Assembly: GCA_018223185.1 (NCBI GenBank)
Contig: JAAEYW010000001.1
Span: forward strand, 62,001 to 126,000
DNA from: Oceanospirillales bacterium
Lineage (GTDB): Bacteria; Pseudomonadota; Gammaproteobacteria; Pseudomonadales; Balneatricaceae
Reading direction: 5' to 3'
DNA length: 64,000 nucleotides
Position 1 is the first letter of the stretch. Every line of letters begins with the position of its first letter. Positions 57,182-64,000 of this stretch are shown in pieces. Under the pieces are notes generated by a model. That model saw only the letters and a list, made by a program, of their open reading frames with translations, had not been told where the DNA came from and made no database searches. The position numbers and the translations under genes were made by a program.

Positions 57182-57349
57182 ATGACTACTGTGGTTGCGG
57201 CTTCTGATACACTGATTTTGATAAATCTGCATGGCCTGGAGGTCGACTGCCGCGTTCATTCGACTGAAGAGCAGTCAGCCGGCTGTGATATGGCGTTTAT
57301 GGTGGATATGTCTGACGCGGTGTTGTTCGATCCCCAAACGGGCTATTGA
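57182..57349 (+). pseudogene. Remnant of a second MalK-like ATPase C-terminus
   Basis: A 55-codon open frame reads SDTLILINLHGLEVDCRVH, then EEQSAGCDMAFMVDMS and DAVLFDPQTGY. It aligns without gaps to the last part of the importer ATPase at 54989-56104 (PDTLVLINLNGQEVDCRVH, MEFMVDMSKAVLFDP). The rest of the gene is absent and there is no ribosome site. The frame has stayed open despite divergence, so it is either a recent fragment or a retained mini-gene. The AraC gene lies between it and the intact copy. Confidence 0.8.
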
Positions 57350-57384
57350 CCGGATAGACAGGCAATAGATGCCGGATGCAGAGG

Positions 57385-57443
57385 AAACCGCATAACAGGG
57401 GGAGAACCGGATCAGTCTGGTTCGCCCCGGCTATGCGGTTTTT
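57385..57443 (+). terminator. Nested terminator hairpin after the AraC gene
   Basis: AAACCGCATA (57385-57394) pairs with TATGCGGTTT (57432-57441), enclosing a second stem GGGG-A-GAACC/GGTTC-G-CCCC. The plus strand runs into a T-tract. It separates the rightward cluster from the leftward second pgi. Confidence 0.8.
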
Positions 57444-57458
57444 AAATGTTATTACGCA

Positions 57459-59117
57459 TCACTTTTTAGCAGCAGTCGAGCTTCTGGAATCCAGTTTTTG
57501 TTTCTTTTGAGCAGGTTTTTCCGTTTGTTTGATGCTCATTTTACTACGCACTATATTCATCAGGCCCTGAGTCGACGGGTCATATTCAGAACTCTTCAGC
57601 TCGATATTGCGACTGATCTCTGTCGCCAGACGCTTACCCAGTTGCACACCCCACTGATCGAACGAGTTGATGTTCCAGATCGCTCCCTGAACAAACACTT
57701 TATGTTCATACAACGCAATCAGAGCGCCCAGATTGTGCGGTGTTAAACGATCCAGTAGCAGAGTGTTGCTGGGGCGATTTCCCGGGCAGGTCTGATAGTC
57801 CAGAATCCCCTCCTGCTGATCACCGTTCATAAATGCGTTGGCCTGGGCGAGCATATTGGTCAGCAAAGCAAAGTGGTGTTCTTCGGTTTCTTCATCCGGT
57901 TCCAGAGAGGCGATAAAATCAATCGGAACAAACCGGGTTCCCTGATGCAGTAGCTGGAAAAATGCGTGCTGACCATTGGAGCCGGTTTGACCCCAGACGA
58001 TAGGACCGGTTGCATAGTCAACTTGATGACCCTCCATATCAACGGACTTACCATTGCTTTCCATATCCAGTTGTTGCAAAAATGCGGGCAGCTGATGCAG
58101 TGCCTGATCGTATGGGATAATGGCCTGGGTTTCAGCGCCCTGGAAATTGATATTCCAGATGCCGATCAGGGCTAGCAGAACCGGCATATTCCGGTTGAGA
58201 GGAGCTTCAACAAAATGGTGATCCATTTCGTAGGCCCCTTCAAGCAGCTCGATGAAGCGGTCGTAGCCAATGGAAAGCGCGATTGCCAGTCCTATGCTCG
58301 ACCATAGAGAGTAACGTCCGCCCACCCAGGCCCAGAATTCAAAGATGTTTTCCCGGCGAATACCGAACTCCATCGCCGCCGCCTGGTTGGTTGACAGGGC
58401 AACAAAGTGCTGGCCGATATCGGTGTTTGTAGCTGTATTTTCAAAAAACCAGCGACGTGCGGTGCTGGCATTTAAGAGGGTTTCCTGAGTGGAAAACGTT
58501 TTTGTGGAAACGATGAACAGGGTGGTTTCCGGATCAAGGCCCGCCAGTACTTTCTTTATATGCTGGCCATCGACATTGGATATAAAGTGAAAGCTCAGTT
58601 CCGGGTGTTTGAAGTTCAGCAGGGCGCGACAAACCATATTAGGCCCCAGATCTGAGCCGCCGATACCGATGTTCACGATACTGTGAATACGTTTTCCGCT
58701 AAACCCTTTCCATTCACCGCTGCGAACTTTTTCGCTGAAGGCTTCCAGCTTTTTCAGACTGGCACGAATGTCAGGCATGACATCGATACCATTGACGATA
58801 ACGGGCTCATCACCGCGGTTGCGCAGTGCTGTATGTAATACCGGTCGTTTTTCGGTGACGTTGATAATGTCACCGGAAAACATCTGTGCGCGTCGTTGAT
58901 GAAGTGGCGAGTGATCGGCAAGCGTGATTAATGTTTTAAGTGCCTCATCACTGATTTTGTTTTTTGAATAATCGAGGAATATTTCCCCCAGCTGAAGGCT
59001 CATTTTATTGAAGCGTTCAGGGTCATTTTTAAAATAATCTGAAATTTTATCCTTGCTGTTTTTTGTAGCCAGCTGTTCAAGTTTTTTCCAGGTTACTGAG
59101 GAGCTAAGTTGATACAT
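57459..59117 (-). CDS. pgi: Glucose-6-phosphate isomerase (second copy)
   Basis: A 552-residue Pgi paralogue of the 24-25.8 kb gene, similar along its whole length. It has the same motifs: NIGIGGSDLGPNMV, VSTKTFSTQETLLN, GQTGSNGQHAFFQL and GVQLGKRLA. The C-terminal tail (QTEKPAQKKQKLDS, then RSSTAAKK) is shorter and differs from that of the first copy. No gene follows it on the same strand, in contrast to the first copy. It is between the glucose importer cluster and the third porin, which suggests sugar-dependent expression. Confidence 0.95.
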   Translation of the reverse strand: MYQLSSSVTWKKLEQLATKNSKDKISDYFKNDPERFNKMSLQLGEIFLDYSKNKISDEALKTLITLADHSPLHQRRAQMFSGDIINVTEKRPVLHTALRNRGDEPVIVNGIDVMPDIRASLKKLEAFSEKVRSGEWKGFSGKRIHSIVNIGIGGSDLGPNMVCRALLNFKHPELSFHFISNVDGQHIKKVLAGLDPETTLFIVSTKTFSTQETLLNASTARRWFFENTATNTDIGQHFVALSTNQAAAMEFGIRRENIFEFWAWVGGRYSLWSSIGLAIALSIGYDRFIELLEGAYEMDHHFVEAPLNRNMPVLLALIGIWNINFQGAETQAIIPYDQALHQLPAFLQQLDMESNGKSVDMEGHQVDYATGPIVWGQTGSNGQHAFFQLLHQGTRFVPIDFIASLEPDEETEEHHFALLTNMLAQANAFMNGDQQEGILDYQTCPGNRPSNTLLLDRLTPHNLGALIALYEHKVFVQGAIWNINSFDQWGVQLGKRLATEISRNIELKSSEYDPSTQGLMNIVRSKMSIKQTEKPAQKKQKLDSRSSTAAKK

Positions 59118-59644
59118 ACATCTGTCCCTTTTTTATTGTTGGCATCTGTTTAGGATGCTGCTGGCTGTGACTTTTCAGGACGTCATCGTTGCAGTGTCAG
59201 GTAGTGGAGAGGTCCGCTTTGACGCTGAGATAGCCGATGCTAGTCTATTTTTTAGGTAATAAAACATATAAATAATGTGTTTGGTGTGAATATAGCACTA
59301 TTTATTGCTAATAAAAACAAACTTGTGAGTATCTGTTCTGCTTGTTCGTGGTGCTGAAGGACTGTCATATTTAGCGTTTTTTTGTTTGATAGGGATCTGT
59401 TACTTGTTTATGGAAACCAGGTGAATTTTGTTTGTTTACTAAAATATTGTTGTTTAAGTAAGTGTTTAGAGAGTTTTAGATATTTAAGCTAGTAAGTTTA
59501 GATGGTTTTTATTGCGGCAATTATCCGTTCTCATAATATTTATGGAAGGACCTGATTGATCCTGATTTGACCTTCCAGTGATAACCGGAAGTTAATACTT
59601 GATTTTCCGGTTACATATATAAAAAAAAGACGGAGAAGTATGCA
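59118..59644. other. AT-rich intergenic region between pgi copy 2 and porin 3
   Basis: No gene is seen in 527 bases. It should hold the divergent promoters of pgi and the porin. Two stem-loops occur in the probable porin leader (59543-59577 and 59582-59613). Confidence 0.6.
59543..59613 (+). promoter_or_regulatory. Two consecutive stem-loops in the porin 3 leader
   Basis: TGGAAGG (59543-59549) pairs with CCTTCCA (59571-59577); then TAACCGGAA (59582-59590) pairs with TTCCGGTTA (59605-59613). The second ends 31 bases before the GTG start, so both could be part of the untranslated leader and affect mRNA stability or small-RNA pairing. Confidence 0.5.
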
Positions 59645-60613
59645 GTGAATTACAATAAGAAAGCGTTTTTAAAGTCGATGCTTGGAACGGCCGTTCTGGT
59701 AGCTTTGTCCAGCCAGACAGTGGCCGGTACTGATTTCAATGCTAATCTCGAATTAGATACTGATGCTACGGATACTGCAGCCGCAGATACCGCCTATGAT
59801 CAGAACGGCCGGGTTGAGCTAAACGTTCTTTCCCGTCGAGAAAAAGGCGAATATTTCGTTCAGGCAAAGGGTACTGTTCTGCTAACCGTTGATGGTTCTA
59901 CTGCTGTTGACGATGCTTATGTTCAGTTCGGATCAAAGGTCTGGGATATACAGGCGGGGCGTTTTGAGGCAGTAAACCTGTTCCCAAAAGCGAAAGATAC
60001 TTTGATAGTGCATGCTGGTGGTGTGAGTGTCTATGAAGCCAACATGGTGCGCGGTCGTATCGGCGATGGTGGTGGTCAGTTCGCACTTCACTACAATGCG
60101 AGTGACAATGTTAAATTTGAAGTAGCAACTATTTTTGGTGATGAGAATGCTTCTGGGGATGATACAACAGCCGTCTCCGGTGTTCGTCCGGCCATTACCT
60201 GGAGTACTGATGGCTTCAGCCTGTTTGCGGGTTACGAAAAAGTTAAATATGACCTGAGTGCTGGTGGTACTCAGGATAAAAGTGGTTTCGGTATCGGAAC
60301 TAACTTCGATCTGGGGGCTGCCAACATCAACATTGCAGCTGCTCGCTCAAAAGATGAGAATACTGACGAGAAAGTCACTTCTTACATTGCTAACATGGTT
60401 TACGGTAACTTTGGTGCCGGTGTGATTCGTTCAGACGTGGATCAGGGCAGCAGTGCCGATCCTAAAGTGACAACTGCCTATCTTGCCTACACTGTGCCGC
60501 TGCTTGATATTGAAGGCGCTTCAGTTACCTTTGCGGGGTCTTTCTCTTCAGCTGACAATGTCATTGATGATGAGGCTACTGCGCTGCGCATGCGGCTCAA
60601 CTACACATTTTAA
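59645..60613 (+). CDS. Short carbohydrate-type porin (paralogue 3)
   Basis: A 322-residue outer-membrane porin with a signal peptide (cleaved near TVAGTDFNA) and C-terminal MRLNYTF. It shares the ordered blocks ANLELDTDA, AKDTLIVHAGGVSVYEAN and YGNFGAGVI with the two porins at 37.5 and 42.3 kb but is clearly more divergent. The start is GTG; an ATG five bases upstream runs into a stop after two codons. A terminator follows at 60751-60786. Its neighbours (pgi, LacI regulators, sugar importer) suggest sugar entry. Confidence 0.84.
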   Translation: MNYNKKAFLKSMLGTAVLVALSSQTVAGTDFNANLELDTDATDTAAADTAYDQNGRVELNVLSRREKGEYFVQAKGTVLLTVDGSTAVDDAYVQFGSKVWDIQAGRFEAVNLFPKAKDTLIVHAGGVSVYEANMVRGRIGDGGGQFALHYNASDNVKFEVATIFGDENASGDDTTAVSGVRPAITWSTDGFSLFAGYEKVKYDLSAGGTQDKSGFGIGTNFDLGAANINIAAARSKDENTDEKVTSYIANMVYGNFGAGVIRSDVDQGSSADPKVTTAYLAYTVPLLDIEGASVTFAGSFSSADNVIDDEATALRMRLNYTF

Positions 60614-60641
60614 TGCCTGACGTTTAACGCTCAAGCGACGT

Positions 60642-60670
60642 GTTGAGATGGAACCCCTTCCCGTCTCAAC
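60642..60670 (+). promoter_or_regulatory. Stem-loop just after the porin 3 gene
   Basis: GTTGAGATGG (60642-60651) pairs with CCGTCTCAAC (60661-60670) with one G-U pair. It precedes the T-tailed terminator and may protect the mRNA 3' end. Confidence 0.5.
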
Positions 60671-60750
60671 CTCGCAGGGTTCGATTCACCTGAGGAATTT
60701 ATGGGTTGGCTCATGAACGCCGGGCTAACTCATAAACTTCTGTGCCATTT

Positions 60751-60786
60751 GCCGACAGAGATCGCTGGGTTTCTGTCGGCTTTTTT
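60751..60786 (+). terminator. Rho-independent terminator of porin 3
   Basis: GCCGACAGA (60751-60759) and TCTGTCGGC (60772-60780) form a nine-pair stem followed directly by six T residues. The convergent LacI gene ends inside the T-tract. Confidence 0.9.
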
Positions 60787-61882
60787 ATTCTGAGGATTCG
60801 GGCATGGGGCAGCTTTCCCGGATGAGTAGCTCAGTTGCTAGTATTGTTTCGAGAGGGGGGGGCGGTTTTGTAAATAAACTTGCTGCGATCTTACCTTTAG
60901 CAAAGTTATCCTGCTTAACGGTTGTCAGTGATGGTGAGCTGCTGAGAGATTCGGGGATGCCGTCGAAACCAACTATTTTCAGTTCTTCCGGGATGCGGAT
61001 TCCCATTCTGGTTGCCTCTTTAATAGCGGTCAGTGCATAGGTGTCGGTCATGCAAAAAAAGGCATCTGGCCGGGGGGTGCATTGCAGTGCTTCACGCACG
61101 GCGAGTAGTGCTGAGGCTTCAGTGTTATCGGGGATATGCCAGATTCGCTCATTCGGCAAGATCATGTTGTGTTTGCTGAGTGCTTCGCGATATCCATTCA
61201 GGCGTCGCACAGCGACAGAGATGGTGTCAGCGAACAGATCGTTATCATTGTAGACCCGGCATACATGTTTAGAGTCGATGATGCGTAACCCCAATATGGC
61301 CGGGTATTCAGGATGGTGTTGCAATGCCAGATCTGCGCTGTTGAAAGCGCCTCCGAAATTATCACTGGCTACGCTGCTATGACCACTCATAGAGCAGTCG
61401 ACGGCAATGAGTTTTTTACTTTGCAGCGTGAGCTGATCAAAAATTGCATCGTCCTCTATATGTCCGTAGACAATAAATCCATCGACCGATGACTGTAAGC
61501 GGCGCACCTGGTTGGTGCTGGATAGCTCCCTGGAGTGGATCAATAGCATGCTCAGATGCTGGCTTTCCAGCTCAGTAGTGACCCCGTTGAGAAATTGGCT
61601 TGCAACACTGTCGTTCAGGTTATGGCTGAGACAGTCTGGCAGTACTATGCCGATAACTCCCTGGCTTCCTGTGGTATCGGTTTTACGAGGAGATCCTGAG
61701 CTGCGATAACCCAGTTGCAAACATTCAGATAAGATACGTTCGCGCAGCTCTGGTGAGAGTTGATCCGGATGATTGAACGCATTAGAAATGGTCGCTGTAG
61801 AGACACCTATATGATTGGCAGCATCCCGGATAGTAGGGCGGGGGGATTTTTTGCTGTCAGCGATCATGGCCAGAATCTCCAT
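60785..61882 (-). CDS. LacI-family transcriptional regulator
   Basis: A 365-residue regulator with an N-terminal LacI helix-turn-helix ([20 protein letters not shown], residues about 17-36) and a sugar-binding-type core (VIGIVLPDCLSHNLNDS, then KIVGFDGIPESLSSSPSLTTVKQD). It is divergent from a second LacI gene and convergent with porin 3. The effector is unknown; location suggests control of the sugar genes around it. Confidence 0.9.
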   Translation of the reverse strand: MEILAMIADSKKSPRPTIRDAANHIGVSTATISNAFNHPDQLSPELRERILSECLQLGYRSSGSPRKTDTTGSQGVIGIVLPDCLSHNLNDSVASQFLNGVTTELESQHLSMLLIHSRELSSTNQVRRLQSSVDGFIVYGHIEDDAIFDQLTLQSKKLIAVDCSMSGHSSVASDNFGGAFNSADLALQHHPEYPAILGLRIIDSKHVCRVYNDNDLFADTISVAVRRLNGYREALSKHNMILPNERIWHIPDNTEASALLAVREALQCTPRPDAFFCMTDTYALTAIKEATRMGIRIPEELKIVGFDGIPESLSSSPSLTTVKQDNFAKGKIAASLFTKPPPPLETILATELLIRESCPMPESSE

Positions 61883-62022
61883 AGTGAAGAGCAGCGTGAG
61901 GTTCTCTCTTTAATATTGTATGGGTGAAAAATTGTAAATCAGCGGAAGCATTCATAATAAATTCATTCTTATTGTTATAGGTTTTAAGCGGGAGTTCATA
62001 TAACTAACTATATGTCAGGTCG

Positions 62023-62037
62023 TGTGAATCTGTCACA
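62023..62037. promoter_or_regulatory. Inverted repeat TGTGA-N5-TCACA
   Basis: TGTGAATCTGTCACA is a 15-base inverted repeat between the divergent LacI genes. It resembles a CRP site but the spacer is five rather than six bases, so the assignment is open. Confidence 0.35.
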
Positions 62038-62109
62038 AAAGGTTTGTTCAAATGAAGAATTTACTTTTTAACTTAATGTTAATTAAGATCTTTTTCGAAT
62101 TGTATTAAA

Positions 62110-62158
62110 GCTGTGGAGGCTTTTGTCAGGTTAAACCTGAGTGCCTGAAAACCACAGC
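62110..62158. other. Nested inverted-repeat element
   Basis: Three nested stems occur: GCTGTGG/CCACAGC (62110-62116, 62152-62158), AGGC/GCCT (62117-62120, 62143-62146) and CAGGT/ACCTG (62127-62131, 62135-62139). No T-tract follows on either strand. It could be a structured RNA or a protein site in the region between the two LacI genes. Confidence 0.5.
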
Positions 62159-62260
62159 AAAGTTAGAAATAACATTCTGTTATAGCACTTACAGTTCAGC
62201 TCTATGTTGCCTGTTAGTTTAAAAAATCTAATCATTGACGTGAATAATACTCAAATAATA

Positions 62261-62289
62261 TTGACAACTCAATGCCTCCCGCCTAATAT
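62261..62289 (+). promoter_or_regulatory. Sigma-70 promoter of the second LacI gene and importer
   Basis: TTGACA (62261-62266) and TAATAT (62284-62289) are spaced by exactly 17 bases and match the consensus closely. The predicted transcription start falls inside the operator just downstream. Confidence 0.8.
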
Positions 62290-62305
62290 TTGACAACGTT
62301 GTCAA
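62290..62305. promoter_or_regulatory. LacI-type operator
   Basis: TTGACAACGTTGTCAA is a perfect 16-base palindrome with the central CG typical of LacI-family operators. It overlaps the predicted transcription start of the LacI gene that begins at 62323, indicating autorepression and control of the downstream importer. Confidence 0.8.
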
Positions 62306-62322
62306 TAAGTGGTCATTGGTTG

Positions 62323-63333
62323 ATGGTATCAATTAAGCAGGTGGCTGAGCAGGCCGGAGTTTCCTTTAAAACCGTTTCCAGGGTGGTCAATAAAGACCCT
62401 AATGTGCGTGAAGAAACCCGTGCCCGAGTCTTAGAAGCGATTGCGGCCTTGAACTACAGGCCCAACCGGGCTGCCCGTATGATGCGTAATCAGGAGTCGG
62501 GTGTTATCGGCTTTATCTCTGATGAGGTGGTTACTCAGCCCTATGCCGGAGATCTGTTGATTGGTGCTCAGCAAGTCGCGAGTCTGCATGATAAGGTTTT
62601 AATGGTGGTAAACATTGAAAACGATCGGGTTGGCAGGCAGCGAGCTATTGATATGTTGCTGGAGCGGCGGGTAGAAGGCCTGGTTTATGCGAGCTACTAC
62701 CATAAAGAGGTGCAGGTGCCGCAAGAGATGTTGCAGGTGCCGTCGGTGTTAGTGAACTGCTATGCTGAAAATGAGGCACTCGCAACCTTTATTCCTGATG
62801 AAGTTCAGGCTGGATATGATGCAACACGACTGCTGATTGAACAGGGCCATAAAATAATTGGTCATATCACTTTGAATCCGGATATTGTCGCTGCTGTAAA
62901 GCGACTCGAGGGTTACCGGAAGGCACTTGCTGAGGCTGGTATTGCGTATGATCCTTTATTGGTTGTTCAGGGGGAACCCCGATTTGATGAAGCCGCGAAT
63001 TCTGTCAGTGTTGAACAAGCGGTTGCAGCGCTATTGGAGTTGAAGCATCAACCAACGGCTTTTGTTTGTGGAAAAGATGAATTTGCAATGCAGGCCTACT
63101 TTGAGTTTGCCAAGCGTGGCTTGCAGGTAGGCAGAGACATCGCGATTACCAGTTTTGACAACCAGCGTATGATAGCGCCAGGCTTGTCTCCCGGGCTGAC
63201 GACCATGGCATTGCCACATTTTGAGATGGGGCAGGCCGCGATGAATAGTATTTTCAATCAGGGGGGCGATATTGCTACCCGGTTGATACCGTTTTCAGTG
63301 ATTGAGCGGCAGTCTCATTTACTGAAAAATTAG
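62323..63333 (+). CDS. LacI-family transcriptional regulator, autoregulated
   Basis: A 336-residue LacI-family protein: helix-turn-helix at residues 2-22 (SIKQVAEQAGVSFKTVSRVV), hinge helix (NYRPNRAARMM) and sugar-binding core (GFISDEVVTQPYAGDLL, then ITSFDNQRMIAPGLSPGLTTM). The start at MVSIKQV is the normal LacI beginning; a TTG eleven codons earlier would start inside the operator. It lies 39 bases before an importer receptor gene and probably represses it until its sugar is present. Confidence 0.92.
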   Translation: MVSIKQVAEQAGVSFKTVSRVVNKDPNVREETRARVLEAIAALNYRPNRAARMMRNQESGVIGFISDEVVTQPYAGDLLIGAQQVASLHDKVLMVVNIENDRVGRQRAIDMLLERRVEGLVYASYYHKEVQVPQEMLQVPSVLVNCYAENEALATFIPDEVQAGYDATRLLIEQGHKIIGHITLNPDIVAAVKRLEGYRKALAEAGIAYDPLLVVQGEPRFDEAANSVSVEQAVAALLELKHQPTAFVCGKDEFAMQAYFEFAKRGLQVGRDIAITSFDNQRMIAPGLSPGLTTMALPHFEMGQAAMNSIFNQGGDIATRLIPFSVIERQSHLLKN

Positions 63334-63372
63334 CGCTTAAAATAAAGAAAAAATAACAATAAGGGTCGAAAC

Positions 63373-64000
63373 ATGAAAATAATGAAAGTTTCTCTTTTGT
63401 CTTGCGCAATTATGACAACGTTGACATTGGATGTCAGCAGCGCAATGGCTGCTCCTTCTGAAGTCAAACTGTGGCGTCATGAAACGAGTAATATTAAAGA
63501 GATTGAAGTCAGCAAGGCGACCATCGAGCGCTTTAACCAGTCGCAAGCTAAGTGGCATATAACCGCAGAGATGATACCCGAGGGCTCCTATACTCAGACG
63601 GTAACCGCTGCAGCGCTGGCCGGAGATCTGCCATGTGTCCTGGATATGGATCAGCCGGTTGTGCCTAACTTTGCATGGTCTGGTTATCTGCTTCCCCTTG
63701 AAGGCCTGCTGTCCAAAGATGCTCTTAATGGCCTGATTGGCAGTGCGAAAGGTACATACAAGGGTAAAGTCTATTCTGTCGGTCAGTTCGATGTAGCGCT
63801 GGCGCTGTTTACCCGTCAATCGATTCTTGAGAAATATAACCTGCGTCAGGCAACCTTTGAACAGCCCTGGACTAAGGCTGAGCTGCTGGATGCCCTGGCT
63901 AAACTGAAAGCATCCGGTGAATACCAGTATCCACTGGCGATGCGTACCGGCTGGACCGGTGAGTGGTACTCCTATGGATATGCGCCGATGCTGCAAAGCT
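63373..64000 (+). CDS. Sugar ABC transporter substrate-binding protein (cut by window end)
   Basis: The first 209 residues of a family 1 extracellular solute-binding protein are visible. A signal peptide is followed by APSEVKLWRHETSN; then come SYTQTVTAAALAGDLPCVLDMDQP and YKGKVYSVGQFDVALALF, typical of receptors for disaccharides or alpha-glucosides. AAGGG lies eight bases before the ATG. The frame is open at the window end. It forms an operon with the LacI gene upstream, so the importer is probably under that repressor. Confidence 0.88.
   Translation, partial: MKIMKVSLLSCAIMTTLTLDVSSAMAAPSEVKLWRHETSNIKEIEVSKATIERFNQSQAKWHITAEMIPEGSYTQTVTAAALAGDLPCVLDMDQPVVPNFAWSGYLLPLEGLLSKDALNGLIGSAKGTYKGKVYSVGQFDVALALFTRQSILEKYNLRQATFEQPWTKAELLDALAKLKASGEYQYPLAMRTGWTGEWYSYGYAPMLQS

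Noticed and set aside
63337-63996. Long leftward open frame of 219 codons
   Set aside because: It is antisense to the receptor gene that starts at 63373, which has a signal peptide, ribosome site and family motifs. The leftward product shows no domain.

Overview
The window reads as a chromosomal segment of a free-living, probably marine gammaproteobacterium. This is inferred from the gene content: an Edd/Glk glucose cluster laid out as in pseudomonads, TRAP transporters, SulP, several porins and moderate base composition. A relative of Oceanospirillales genera is my best guess, but no rRNA or marker gene settles it. About 47 protein genes, one of them cut by the window end, are packed in short operons. 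I see no tRNA, rRNA, CRISPR array, transposase or phage gene.

Region 1 (1-17.7 kb) is catabolic and transport-oriented. It holds a TetR regulator, an SDR-DUF1330 pair, a LysR-regulated M20 amidohydrolase with a three-part TRAP transporter, an OprD-like porin, a sulfatase, and a second TRAP system (fused permease plus TAXI binding protein) divergent from its own LysR regulator. A SulP anion transporter divergent from an HdfR-like LysR regulator closes it. Together this looks like uptake and cleavage of small amidated or sulfated organic acids.

Region 2 (17.8-24.1 kb) has a membrane diguanylate cyclase, an array of REP/BIME repeats, remnants of GGDEF-type coding sequence, the ycjX-ycjF pair, and the distal genes of an operon (pgi, glyoxalase-like, SemiSWEET).

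Region 3 (24-46 kb) is centred on sugar import. It has a first pgi, a TorR/TorS/TorT-like three-component sensory system, a FrcBCA-type ABC importer followed by an unusual AroE-like dehydrogenase, the threonine-degrading tdh-kbl pair, two almost identical porins flanking fructokinase and enolase, and a gap-pyk operon.

Region 4 (46.4-57.4 kb) is an Entner-Doudoroff/glucose locus: edd-glk, a GltR/GtrS-like two-component system, a glucose-type ABC importer (binding protein, two permeases, MalK-like ATPase) and an AraC regulator, followed by a decayed second copy of the ATPase C-terminus. Region 5 (57.4-64 kb) has a second pgi, a third porin, two divergent LacI regulators (one with a clear promoter/operator) and the start of another sugar ABC importer.

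The working model is that sugars enter through the porins and ABC systems, are phosphorylated by Glk or fructokinase, interconverted by Pgi, and passed through Edd, GapA, enolase and pyruvate kinase. Duplication is a recurring theme: two pgi genes, three porins, and duplicated 3' gene ends at 20.3 and 57.2 kb. A second theme is a stem-loop between the binding-protein gene and the permease gene in all four complete importer operons.
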